The position numbers and the translations under genes are program-made. 64,000 bases of DNA from Pseudomonas abietaniphila. Its GTDB lineage: Bacteria > Pseudomonadota > Gammaproteobacteria > Pseudomonadales > Pseudomonadaceae. The notes under the pieces were generated by a model. That model had not been told where the DNA came from. It ran no database searches and saw only the letters and a program-made list of their open reading frames with translations. Location: positions 1-64,000 of the forward strand of contig NZ_FNCO01000013.1 of NCBI RefSeq assembly GCF_900100795.1. The letters are read 5' to 3'. This document shows, in pieces, positions 15,099-22,685 of the stretch (the first letter of the stretch is position 1; the number at the start of each line of letters is the position of its first letter).

Positions 15099-16299
15099 TT
15101 TTCTGGATCTCCCACCGGGTAACCTGGTTGTATTCATCGCCTTCCAGCGGCAATTCGTTTTCCTTCTCGCGAACTTCGTTGATCGTCATCCATCCCGAAC
15201 CACCAGACCCGCCGAGCGCGGCCTGGTAATAGGAGGCGCGTCCAGCGCTGTCGGCACGCAGCAGGCCCTCGACCTTGAATTCGACGAAGCGCGTGTACCT
15301 GCCATAGACCTTGTCGTTGAACTCGTCCTCAACAACGTCGATGTAGGGTTTCAAGCCGAAGGTGATGAACCCCGTGAGCTGCTGCTCCAGGTTGGAGCCC
15401 ATGATCGATGTCTTGCCAGCACGGTTGGCCAGCCAAAGCGGCACGCCGTAGATGCCAGCCATGGCCTCTTCTTGAAACTGCTGGGACTCGATGAATTGGG
15501 CGTCTTTCTGGCTGAGCCCCGCGGGCACGATCTTGGGATTGCCCTGCAGAATGGCCATCTTGCCGATGTCGTCCGCATCACCTTTGCGGACGTCCGGAAA
15601 CTTGGCCATGATCTGGGCTTCCTGCTGCTTGTTCAGGAAGTTCTCGTAGATCACGTAACCGCCGGTGAAGCCGCCCTTGCGCATGAAGCGGGACGACCAC
15701 TGCTGGCCGGCTTTGGCGAGGCCCATGGTCTCGGCCTGGTACTCAATTGGTGAGAGGCCGACGATTCCATCAAGGCTGAAGAGCTTGAAATGGAGCATGT
15801 TTTCAGGCGAGACCGGAAAAGGAGCTCCTTCCGCGGGCGTTACGACATAAATCAACCCGTCTTCGACATCGATTTTCACAGTGTCGTACTTCAGCGGCAC
15901 GAATCCGATCGGCTCGCCATGAACGTTACGCTCGATCAGCGCGAATGCATTTCCGCGGATCGCCATGTTCACCACGACGAATTTCAGGAAATTCAGCATC
16001 GTCATGTACGGATTCGGTTTTCGGAGCAGCTTCAAAGCCCGATCGCTACCAACTACCTGCTTGCGGCCGTCCTTCCCGTCGTCGTAAAGCTTCAGCGGGA
16101 GACCGCTGAGCGATTCGGAAAGGATTTTTACGCAGGACCAAACCATGCTTATTGAAAGCGCGGTCTTGGTGGTGACCTTGACGCCTGCCTTGGTGGTTTT
16201 TCCTCCAACTTCCATATCAACTTCGACGTAGTTACCCGTCGCCGGATCGGTGTAGCCGAAGAAGCTCCAAGTGCTTGGGTTGTACCAACGAAATGCCAT
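15082..16299 (-). CDS. portal protein (HK97 gp3-like)
   Basis: A 405-aa portal subunit forming the dodecameric vertex through which DNA enters and leaves. It has the family signatures 'TALSISMVWSCVKILSESLSGLPLKLYD' (residues 45-72) and 'NPYMTMLNFLKFVV'. The C-terminal stem/clip segment follows 'FITFGLKPYIDVVEDEFN'. It lies two bases after terL and overlaps the protease. Confidence 0.95.
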   Translation of the reverse strand: MAFRWYNPSTWSFFGYTDPATGNYVEVDMEVGGKTTKAGVKVTTKTALSISMVWSCVKILSESLSGLPLKLYDDGKDGRKQVVGSDRALKLLRKPNPYMTMLNFLKFVVVNMAIRGNAFALIERNVHGEPIGFVPLKYDTVKIDVEDGLIYVVTPAEGAPFPVSPENMLHFKLFSLDGIVGLSPIEYQAETMGLAKAGQQWSSRFMRKGGFTGGYVIYENFLNKQQEAQIMAKFPDVRKGDADDIGKMAILQGNPKIVPAGLSQKDAQFIESQQFQEEAMAGIYGVPLWLANRAGKTSIMGSNLEQQLTGFITFGLKPYIDVVEDEFNDKVYGRYTRFVEFKVEGLLRADSAGRASYYQAALGGSGGSGWMTINEVREKENELPLEGDEYNQVTRWEIQKNAQQA

Positions 16300-16301
16300 G
16301 G

Positions 16302-17981
16302 TCAGCCTACTAATCCGAAGAATCCGTTGTTGAGGTAGTCGTCCATGCCGCCCTTCGCCTCTGGATTCAGAGAAAGCAGCGATACGGCGTTGAACGTGGC
16401 CATGAGTGGGTCGATTTTCGCGGTTCCCGAAGCCTGTTTTGTGATGAGAAATGCGTTCGCTGACGGTACGCCCTTGGCGTTACCGCAGGCCCACGCCATT
16501 AGCGCTTGGCCACAGTGCAGCAACGCGCCTTCCGCGAGCTTGCGTTCCGTGGTTTTGATCGCACCGGTGAGCTTCCAGCCTTGGGAAATACCGATGATTT
16601 GGTCTTCCTCGATGCCGACATCAGCCAGCGCATCGAGCACAGCACCGATCCCGGCAGGGTCGAGCCCCACCTTATCGAGTAAACCGGCTTGATTGATTCG
16701 CGCGACGATCGAGGCCAGGTGCTCGACGTCATCCCCGATCTTTTTCACCAAAGTCAGGTCGCCGGCGGCGGCAAGATCCATCAGCCTGGGCGCCTCGGAC
16801 TTGCGCCGCTCCAGCACGGATGGGTGTGCGTAGGCGTGTGCCCAGTGCAGCCATGTCCGAGACTCTCGAACACGCCCCATGACGGCCAACCCCAAAAGAT
16901 CGTCAAGGCCACCGCCGTCGACACCAACTTCGACGACTTCGCACTGCTCGAGCAGAGAATCCAGGGTAAGCCCGGCCATTGCCTGAGGTTCCCAGAAGTC
17001 CGCGCCAACCCAGCTGTCGGACATCAGCGCCAGGCCGATCTCGATGTTCAGGAACTTGGCTAAAAACCCTCGAATCTCGGCTTCACCGTCGATTTCGGCC
17101 TGCATAAACAGCCGTTCAAGGGTTGCCCTGTCCACCGAGTAACCCATGTTCGGGTTCACCAGGTGGAAATTCTGCGGGAGACGCGCCTCCCCGCTTTTGA
17201 TCATCTCCGGCGGAAACTCGTAGATGACCGGCAGGAAGCGTGGATCATCGATACGGCCGTCGCGCACGCCGCGCGCGTAACTCAGTTTCGACTTGAATAT
17301 GCCCGCTGGTGGCTCGTTCGATTGCGTGGTCAGCCAGATGATGAAGCCTTCAGGTCTGGACAGCAGTCCGCCTGTGGCTTCGCGAATCATGTCCGGCGCC
17401 TTCACGTTCTTGCCGAACAGCCAGGCTTCGTCGATCAGCACTCCGACTGCTTTTTTACCACCGACGACGTCGCTATCTGCCGCCACAACCTTGAGCGTCG
17501 CGCCAGTTTCGCGATGCGTGATCAACCTCATATGGGGCTGAACGTGCATGAGCGCGCTCAGCTCTTCGTCATGCTTGATCATCGCCGCTGCAGGCTTAAA
17601 CGAGTTATCAGCAATCTCTTTGGTCGGCGCGAGAATGATGAACTCGGCTTCGAGCCGCCAGTTGCGGATCAAGGCCGTCAGCATGATCGCGGCCGCAATG
17701 GTTGATTTCGAATTCTTCTTTGGAATACACAGAAAGTATTCGCTGATCAGCCGCTGCCCGGTTTCGCTGTTGTAGCTGCCGAAAATCGCACCGGCAAACG
17801 CCAATACCCAAGGGGCGCAAGCCGTTTCCATCGTGGGACTGCCTGGCGCGTCCACAATCTTGAGTGAGCGGAAGACCTCGAGGCCTTCATCAGCTTCAGC
17901 AGGAAACAGCGGCTCCGGAATGATCGATTCGCGCGCGGAGAGACGCCGCCACCAGTCAGGGCAGGCAGTGGTCCACAGCAT
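16302..17981 (-). CDS. terminase large subunit
   Basis: A 559-aa packaging motor. The ATPase domain has a deviant Walker A, CIPKKNSKST (residues 85-94), typical of HK97-like TerL, and Walker B 'GVLIDEAW' (Asp184, Glu185). The C-terminal RNase-H-like nuclease domain begins near 'VEVGVDGGGLDDLLGL' (about 340) and has further acidic residues toward 'VGLDPAGIG'. It starts 3 bases after terS. It packages DNA into proheads and cuts concatemers. Confidence 0.95.
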   Translation of the reverse strand: MLWTTACPDWWRRLSARESIIPEPLFPAEADEGLEVFRSLKIVDAPGSPTMETACAPWVLAFAGAIFGSYNSETGQRLISEYFLCIPKKNSKSTIAAAIMLTALIRNWRLEAEFIILAPTKEIADNSFKPAAAMIKHDEELSALMHVQPHMRLITHRETGATLKVVAADSDVVGGKKAVGVLIDEAWLFGKNVKAPDMIREATGGLLSRPEGFIIWLTTQSNEPPAGIFKSKLSYARGVRDGRIDDPRFLPVIYEFPPEMIKSGEARLPQNFHLVNPNMGYSVDRATLERLFMQAEIDGEAEIRGFLAKFLNIEIGLALMSDSWVGADFWEPQAMAGLTLDSLLEQCEVVEVGVDGGGLDDLLGLAVMGRVRESRTWLHWAHAYAHPSVLERRKSEAPRLMDLAAAGDLTLVKKIGDDVEHLASIVARINQAGLLDKVGLDPAGIGAVLDALADVGIEEDQIIGISQGWKLTGAIKTTERKLAEGALLHCGQALMAWACGNAKGVPSANAFLITKQASGTAKIDPLMATFNAVSLLSLNPEAKGGMDDYLNNGFFGLVG

Positions 17982-17984
17982 TGA

Positions 17985-18473
17985 TCACCCCTTCACAACG
18001 GAGAGCGGCGGCTTACCCGCAGAGAATTTGCCCTTGCTGGCTTCCTTGGATGCCTCGGCCTTCTGCTCCTTTTTGCCAGCCTCACCTTTTTTGCCGTGCA
18101 CGTAGGGCACAGCCGTCTGAGCGGCATTGCGGCGATCGAAGACTTTCGCTTTCGGCTCGTTCATCAGAGCCAGAAGCCAGACAAGTGGGTCGTCCGTGTC
18201 GGGAAGGCAATCGAGGTACTCGCCGCCTTGGTCTTCCTCTTCCGTAACCGCCTCATCAGGATCAGCGCGTTGTTTACGCTTGCGCTCGGGGTTAACAGTC
18301 AGCTCCTGACGCTTGGCAAGAATTGCGGCCGCAATTTTTGGGTCGTTCGCCCAGCGGGAACCGGCTGCAGCAGCGGTTGAAGCCTTACATCCTGCGGCTT
18401 CGGCTGCCTCTTTGTTGGACGCACCTCGGGCCTTAGCGTCAACAAACTGTCGTTGTTTGTCTGTTAACACCAT
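17985..18473 (-). CDS. terminase small subunit
   Basis: A 162-aa DNA-recognition subunit. The N-terminus has a helix-turn-helix of the terminase_2/P27 style ('LTDKQRQFVDAKARGASNKEAAEAAG', residues 3-28). A charged linker and a Lys-rich tail follow. The ATG at 18473 is chosen over a TTG at 18479. It precedes terL in the usual pair, and the region upstream (18480-18577) is where a cos site is expected. Confidence 0.85.
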   Translation of the reverse strand: MVLTDKQRQFVDAKARGASNKEAAEAAGCKASTAAAAGSRWANDPKIAAAILAKRQELTVNPERKRKQRADPDEAVTEEEDQGGEYLDCLPDTDDPLVWLLALMNEPKAKVFDRRNAAQTAVPYVHGKKGEAGKKEQKAEASKEASKGKFSAGKPPLSVVKG

Positions 18474-18540
18474 TAACAAAAAACCTTAGGGTCGGGAAAA
18501 AAAGTGCGGATGGGATCGGGCGCGGTCTGGAAGCGATCGA

Positions 18541-18564
18541 CCCCCTATATTTAGACCCCCCCCC
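18541..18564. other. candidate cos region (G-runs upstream of terS)
   Basis: In the 104-base gap between terS and the HNH gene, the minus strand has nine Gs, then TCTAAATATA, then five Gs and TCGATCG. HK97-like phages with 3' overhang cos sites carry cos between the HNH gene and terS. Position and unusual composition suggest cos, but no known cos sequence is matched. Confidence 0.35.
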
Positions 18565-18577
18565 TGATAGAGCCAGC

Positions 18578-19267
18578 CTAACGCACCATTTCGGTGCGCA
18601 TCTGATGAGAATCGATCTCATAACCGACAGGCGGTCGTGCTGCGGTCCCTACCTCTTGATGCCTGCGACTGGCCGGACCTGACCTGCCCTTGCGAGGCGA
18701 GAACACGTCATCGATCTTCCAGCCTGCACTGAGCCTGTACTCGATCGCGTTACGCGAGAGGTTCAGGTAGCGAGCCCACTCGATTAGGCACATCGTCTTG
18801 CCGTGCGCGGTGTAACGGCGTTCCGACCTGAGCCTGTGAGTTGCAGCCATCTTGTCGAAGCCACGCTTCGGATTGCAGACCGCGCAGCTCGCCACCAGGT
18901 TGTCTGGGGAGTTGTCGTCCTTCGTATCGTTCAGGTGGTCGACGTGCATGTCATCCCACGTCACCATCATTGAGCACCAATGGCAGAGGAACGGGCCATC
19001 ACCATGCTCAGCGTGGTAGACCACCCGATGTTCATAAACTCGGTTGCTGGATGCTCGACGCAGCGGATGGTCAGGCGCATGAGCCAGCTTGTAGCCGTGA
19101 CTGTGGTCGATGAGGCCAGGCCTCAACACCAATGCCTTATCCGTCGATCCATGCCGACGCTGCCTCATGTAGTGCTTCTCGCACAGGCCAGCGCCTTTCC
19201 TGTTGGCCGCACCGCTGCATCCAGTGACGCGGCAGTTGTCGTCCGGCTGGTTCTGGATCGTTTCCAT
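18578..19267 (-). CDS. HNH endonuclease with zinc-binding N-terminus and DNA-binding C-terminus
   Basis: A 229-aa nuclease. The N-terminal zinc cluster is 'CRVTGCSGAANRKGAGLCEKHYMRQRRHG' in outline (Cys12, Cys17, Cys28, His31). The HNH core around residues 96-135 has 'CHWCS', 'MHVDHLND', 'NLVASCAVCN'. A C-terminal modular DNA-binding motif ('LIEWARYLNLSRNAIEYRLSAGW') is typical of homing HNH enzymes. It sits between the packaging-type HNH gene and terS, which suggests a free-standing homing nuclease beside cos. Confidence 0.85.
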   Translation of the reverse strand: METIQNQPDDNCRVTGCSGAANRKGAGLCEKHYMRQRRHGSTDKALVLRPGLIDHSHGYKLAHAPDHPLRRASSNRVYEHRVVYHAEHGDGPFLCHWCSMMVTWDDMHVDHLNDTKDDNSPDNLVASCAVCNPKRGFDKMAATHRLRSERRYTAHGKTMCLIEWARYLNLSRNAIEYRLSAGWKIDDVFSPRKGRSGPASRRHQEVGTAARPPVGYEIDSHQMRTEMVR

Positions 19268-19272
19268 AATGA

Positions 19273-19611
19273 TTACCTGAATCGATCTGCGTTCTCTTCA
19301 CGCTGCTTCACTGAGGAGTGGCAGCTGGCGCACAGGGACATCCACTTGGTCCTGTCCCAGAAGATCGCCATGTCGCCGCGATGCGGCACGATATGGTCGA
19401 CCACGGTGGCCGACGTCACGCGACCATCACGCTGGCAGTACACGCAGAGCGGGTGAGCGTTGAGCCAACCCTCGCGCGCCTTCTGCCACTTGTAGCCGTA
19501 GCCACGCTGGTGTGCAGTCGTCTTGGTTGCGCGCCATGAGTTGGTGTTGACGATGGTCAGCCGCTCACCTTGGGTCTTCACCCTGCTTCCCAGCGTCTTC
19601 AGCCTTGGCAT
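19273..19611 (-). CDS. HNH endonuclease, packaging-associated (HK97 gp74-like)
   Basis: A 112-aa HNH nuclease with 'HPLCVYCQRDGRVTSATVVDHIVPHRGD' in outline. The zinc pairs are 'CVYC' and 'CASCH', and the catalytic His lies in 'VDHIVPH'. In HK97 the gp74 HNH protein next to terS supports terminase cutting at cos. The start overlaps the small upstream gene by 47 bases; the ATG at 19611 has AAGG upstream. Confidence 0.88.
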   Translation of the reverse strand: MPRLKTLGSRVKTQGERLTIVNTNSWRATKTTAHQRGYGYKWQKAREGWLNAHPLCVYCQRDGRVTSATVVDHIVPHRGDMAIFWDRTKWMSLCASCHSSVKQREENADRFR

Positions 19612-19720
19612 TTGGTTCGACCTTGGGTGATGGGTTGATCAGAGACCGAGCCCGGTCAGCGGCAATGGCGAACCACTTGGCTGCTCGTGCACGCCGTGCC
19701 GCACATCCAGAGCAGGCCAT
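19565..19720 (-). CDS. small Cys-pair phage protein, 51 aa
   Basis: A 51-aa product starting MACSGCAARRARAAKWF. It has one Cys-x-x-Cys pair at residues 3-6, a basic amphipathic helix and a polar tail. It is linked to the upstream 52-aa gene by a TGATG overlap and overlaps the HNH gene start by 47 bases. The tight coupling on both sides is the main support. Function unknown. Confidence 0.6.
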   Translation of the reverse strand: MACSGCAARRARAAKWFAIAADRARSLINPSPKVEPNAKAEDAGKQGEDPR

Positions 19721-19878
19721 CAATCGAGCTCCAACCGCAGACCGCGCATGGCAGTAGCAACGACCTTATCGACGTCAGGGTCGAGACCAGTCCATTCGCT
19801 GAACCAGGTCACGGCTTGCAGGTAGGGTATGACCCACCAGGCCCACTTGATCGTGAATGTGATAGTGCTGATCGCCAT
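19720..19878 (-). CDS. small phage protein with Trp-rich N-terminus, 52 aa
   Basis: A 52-aa product, starting MAISTITFTIKWAWWVIP. The N-terminal 24 residues are hydrophobic and aromatic, so the protein may be membrane associated. The ATG at 19878 overlaps the stop of the upstream gene (ATGA), and the end overlaps the next gene (TGATG), so it sits inside a coupled string. No known function. Confidence 0.65.
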   Translation of the reverse strand: MAISTITFTIKWAWWVIPYLQAVTWFSEWTGLDPDVDKVVATAMRGLRLELD

Positions 19879-20081
19879 CACGCTTCCACTCCGTAAGTGA
19901 ATAGGTCATCACGGTTGAGGTTCGTCACCGCTCGATGCGAGTCGAACGCTATGGTTTGGCGAATCGATCTGGTGTACGGCGTTGTGGTCTTTCCTTCAAA
20001 CCGCTCGCGGTGGACAACACGGCGACCGGACAGCAGCTCAATAACTACAGCGCCCAATACGTTGTTGACGGTGATCTTCAT
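19878..20081 (-). CDS. hypothetical small phage protein, 67 aa
   Basis: Starts MKITVNNVLGAVVIELL with the ribosome site AGGAG. It is beta-rich and basic, without Cys or membrane segment. It is paired with the next small gene upstream (20129-20377), which is similar in size and style ('TVTFNVDGRDLIVEG'). Function unknown. Confidence 0.6.
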   Translation of the reverse strand: MKITVNNVLGAVVIELLSGRRVVHRERFEGKTTTPYTRSIRQTIAFDSHRAVTNLNRDDLFTYGVEA

Positions 20082-20128
20082 GCTGTCTCCTGCCGCGCCA
20101 CGAAACGAGCGCATCTGAAAATGTGGAG

Positions 20129-20377
20129 CTAAGCGCTATGGCCTTCGACGATCAAATCTCTGCCGTCGACGTTGAATGTCACGGTGAGCTGGGGAATGCC
20201 GCGACCAGCCTCACTATGCAAGGTCGTGCTTACCTGGCAGGGCAGCAAATCGCCCGCTTCGGTGAACAGAGCAAACAGAGCATGCGCATTTGGCTTTCCG
20301 GGCACCGTCAGGCCCTGCTCGTCACCGAGCGCGGTTACGTCGATCCGGGAGGGGATCTGCTTCAAGATCAGCTTCAT
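20129..20377 (-). CDS. hypothetical small phage protein, 82 aa
   Basis: Starts MKLILKQIPSRIDVTALG after CGGAGTGACC. It is a beta-rich soluble protein of the late operon between the lysis genes and the HNH/terminase genes. An in-frame GTG 6 bases upstream is a less likely start. Function unknown. Confidence 0.6.
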   Translation of the reverse strand: MKLILKQIPSRIDVTALGDEQGLTVPGKPNAHALFALFTEAGDLLPCQVSTTLHSEAGRGIPQLTVTFNVDGRDLIVEGHSA

Positions 20378-20429
20378 GGTCACTCCGAGTTGCGTCCAGA
20401 TATGAACGCATCTGAATTTGTGGCGCGAG

Positions 20430-20699
20430 TTAGCTGTACGCCTTCCAGCCTGGCTGGAACTTGTTCGGCTGGGCCTGAAGGTGGAAATAACCGAGAACAG
20501 GCAGATTCAGGGTAAGCACCCCATTCCAGCCCGGTGACGACTTATAGTGTCGGGTCGAGCCGAACCCGTAGGGGATCAGCTGATTCGTGTGACGCCAATT
20601 GAGCGCCCAGCGCCAGGTGATCGAACCCTGCCAATGCAGCGCAGCAATCAACAGCGCGGTGGGGTTGTGAGAGAACAGCGTCAAAGGTCCAATCTTCAT
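20430..20699 (-). CDS. hypothetical small phage protein, aromatic-rich, 89 aa
   Basis: Starts MKIGPLTLFSHNPTALLIAALHW. It is rich in Trp, Tyr and His, with one hydrophobic segment at residues 13-22 and a C-terminal 'VLGYFHLQAQPNKFQPGW'. It follows Rz1 by 9 bases. Function unknown. Confidence 0.55.
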   Translation of the reverse strand: MKIGPLTLFSHNPTALLIAALHWQGSITWRWALNWRHTNQLIPYGFGSTRHYKSSPGWNGVLTLNLPVLGYFHLQAQPNKFQPGWKAYS

Positions 20700-20708
20700 T
20701 GCCTACCT

Positions 20709-20981
20709 CTACTTGCTCTTGCTGCGTTGGATCTGGGCGTCGACCTGGTCGGCGCAGGTGTCGAGCAGATTCACTGCCCGATCCTTCAACGCCCAAAGGT
20801 CGCCATTGAGTGCGACGTCCTCATCGCTCTCGCTGATGCGTTCACAAGGGACCAGTTCAGGGGGTTCGAGCCTTACCGTTGTTGTCTTTACCGGTGCTGG
20901 CTGGTTTGCCGCGCAGGCCGTCAGGCAGAGGCTGATCAGCCCACTTACGAACAGCCGGGCTCTTACGCTTGAGGTCTTCAA
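20709..20981 (-). CDS. Rz1-like outer membrane spanin lipoprotein
   Basis: A 90-aa predicted lipoprotein with signal peptide 'VSGLISLCLTAC' (lipobox LTAC, Cys22-23 region) followed by a Pro-containing segment. It is encoded partly inside the Rz gene in another frame (overlap 20857-20981), the classical nested spanin arrangement. With Rz it bridges the envelope and disrupts the outer membrane at lysis. Confidence 0.85.
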   Translation of the reverse strand: MKTSSVRARLFVSGLISLCLTACAANQPAPVKTTTVRLEPPELVPCERISESDEDVALNGDLWALKDRAVNLLDTCADQVDAQIQRSKSK

Positions 20982-21252
20982 AGTCTTTCCTCGCCTTCAG
21001 GGCTTTCTGTTCGCTGGCTTTGAGCCGGTTATTGAGGTCAGCCTGATAGGCAATGTTCCGTGCAGCCTCGGCACGTAGCGTGGTGATCGTGGCCTGGCTT
21101 TCGACATTGGCGGCAAGCGCGTCGGTCTTGGCCTTCGTCTCGATCGCGACCTCACCTCGAAGCGCGATAACTCGGTACTGCTGGATACCAACCAACAGAA
21201 GCCCGACGATCAAGATCACGCCGGCAAGGGCAATCGATCTCAACGTATTCAT
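20857..21252 (-). CDS. Rz-like inner membrane spanin
   Basis: A 131-aa protein with an N-terminal membrane anchor (residues 6-26, 'IALAGVILIVGLLLVGI') and a long periplasmic coiled coil ('EVAIETKAKTDALAANVES', 'KASEQKALKARKDFEDL'). Its start overlaps the holin stop by 4 bases and its end contains the Rz1 start. Partner of Rz1 in lysis. Confidence 0.88.
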   Translation of the reverse strand: MNTLRSIALAGVILIVGLLLVGIQQYRVIALRGEVAIETKAKTDALAANVESQATITTLRAEAARNIAYQADLNNRLKASEQKALKARKDFEDLKRKSPAVRKWADQPLPDGLRGKPASTGKDNNGKARTP

Positions 21253-21575
21253 AGCGAGTCCACCTTGCGGCTAATGAATCGAATGATCAGCTCACGAACC
21301 GCGCTGACGCCGATGAACCCGATCGCACTACCTGCAACGATGGACAGATTCGCGGGCCATCCCATCCAGTCGATCAACGTGCTGGCAGACAGACTCAAGC
21401 CGCCGCAGATCAGCGCCTCAGCGAGCACCCGGCGAACACTGGTCTCTTTGGCTTCCCAAATGATGCGAAGCAGCGAGATAACGAAGGCCATGATTGCGCC
21501 CTGCCATAGTGGATTGCTTAACGCCAGCCAGACTGCGGCCCAGAACTCAGGGTTTTTATCGGGCATGAGTTGCAT
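21249..21575 (-). CDS. holin (lambda S family-like)
   Basis: A 108-aa protein similar in layout to lambda S: 'MPDKNPEFWAAVW' opening, then three hydrophobic segments (about 25-40, 53-70, 75-95) and a short charged C-terminus. It makes inner-membrane holes that trigger lysis. The best ribosome site (GGGAGG, 8 bases before the ATG at 21575) favours the longer start, but a second ATG lies three codons in (21566), as in lambda S107/S105. No endolysin lies between it and Rz. Confidence 0.85.
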   Translation of the reverse strand: MQLMPDKNPEFWAAVWLALSNPLWQGAIMAFVISLLRIIWEAKETSVRRVLAEALICGGLSLSASTLIDWMGWPANLSIVAGSAIGFIGVSAVRELIIRFISRKVDSL

Positions 21576-21647
21576 CCGACTGTCCTCCCTTGGAGGGAGC
21601 GGAAATAGAAACCCGCTTGCAACGGGGATGGTTGTTCGGGGCTTAGA

Positions 21648-22469
21648 TCAGATGCGATGCAGTAAGCCGCCTGCGCGAAGCTCGTCGCGGATAACGGCAC
21701 GCACTCGATCGGCAAAAGGCTCACCTTCGGCGATCATGCTTTTCCCAAGCTCTGTCTCGCTGATGGTTCCGGCAATCAAGTCGAGGATCTTCTGCGCGTT
21801 GCCCTCTGCGATGGCCTGCTCGATTTCAGACTTCGGCTGCTCATCCTTAACGGCGAATTTGTCTGCCGAAGTCAGCAACTGCGATCCGATACCGATGCCG
21901 GCAGCGACGTATTGTCCGTTGCGTACCTCCAGCTTGATCGACCACTGCGGCGATACCTTGTTGTTGGTCACGGTGCCGTTTTCTACCGCAGCCTCACTGA
22001 TGAACAACTGGTCATCCTCAACCACGAAAGGTTGCTCCAGATTGCCGAGCCGCACGCGCACGACCCCGTCATGAATGATTGTCATGCAGCCATTCTTGTG
22101 AACGACCCTGGTACCAGCGACCTTGGCACGCTCGACTCGCGCTGCTGCTTCTTCGGATGTTTCTGCGCGGCGGTACGTAAGCAAGGTTCGCAAGTCCGAC
22201 CCGTTACCTTCAAACGAACGGTCTTCAGTCGAAAATTCAGCGTTGCCCCGATACTGATCCGGGATAGCATTTATCGCGTCACGGATGAATCTGCAGCGCT
22301 CCAGTGCAATATGCGGGATATCGCTTTCATTCCATTCAGCAGCGGTGATCGTGATGAACTGCGGCTCTGGGGACAAGCCACCCACCTTAATGGTGGCAGC
22401 ATTGATCTCGAAACGACCGTCTTCGATCTTCCAGCCGGAGACACCCGGCACGTAGTCATGGCTCTGCAT
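21648..22469 (-). CDS. tail-fibre-like protein with DUF1983-type blocks
   Basis: A 273-aa protein starting MQSHDYVPGVSGW with CTGGAG upstream. Several blocks match the C-terminus of the J-like protein: 'GWKIEDGRFEIN', 'VVRVRLGNLE', 'ENGTVTNNKV', 'WSIKLEVRNGQYVAAGIGIG' and 'ILDLIAGTISETELG'. Their order differs from J. The middle part (residues 35-110) is unrelated to J as far as I can see. It lies in the late leader between the tRNA-like gene and the holin, away from the tail genes. Probably a receptor-contact or fibre accessory protein, or a recombined remnant. Confidence 0.7.
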   Translation of the reverse strand: MQSHDYVPGVSGWKIEDGRFEINAATIKVGGLSPEPQFITITAAEWNESDIPHIALERCRFIRDAINAIPDQYRGNAEFSTEDRSFEGNGSDLRTLLTYRRAETSEEAAARVERAKVAGTRVVHKNGCMTIIHDGVVRVRLGNLEQPFVVEDDQLFISEAAVENGTVTNNKVSPQWSIKLEVRNGQYVAAGIGIGSQLLTSADKFAVKDEQPKSEIEQAIAEGNAQKILDLIAGTISETELGKSMIAEGEPFADRVRAVIRDELRAGGLLHRI

Positions 22470-22486
22470 CGTGTGCTCCAGTAACG

Positions 22487-22512
22487 AAAAAGCCCCGGCA
22501 AATGCCGAGGCT
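22487..22512 (-). terminator. intrinsic terminator-like hairpin in the late leader (1)
   Basis: The minus strand reads AGCCTCGGCA-TT-TGCCGGGGCT followed by TTTTC. It lies just before the gene 21648-22469, downstream of Q and the tRNA-like gene. Confidence 0.75.
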
Positions 22513-22685
22513 CGAAATGAGTGATGTCTTTCCATCAGTCCGCCAAAGCCGCCCCCAGCACACAAGAGGAATGAGGCGCTTCAACTGCCGGTGTTCTTTC
22601 CGTACGCGTGACTTCCGGCTATACCGCGTCCAGGCCCTGCCCGAAGGCCCACCCTGACTATGGCTCCACGCACCCATCAGGTGAT
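22513..22685. other. gene-poor stretch of the late leader
   Basis: No convincing gene is seen here. A minus-strand open frame begins MGAWSHSQGG at 22679 and is Arg-rich, but it has no ribosome site and runs through the following terminator. The segment lies between the tRNA-like gene and a terminator. Confidence 0.4.
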
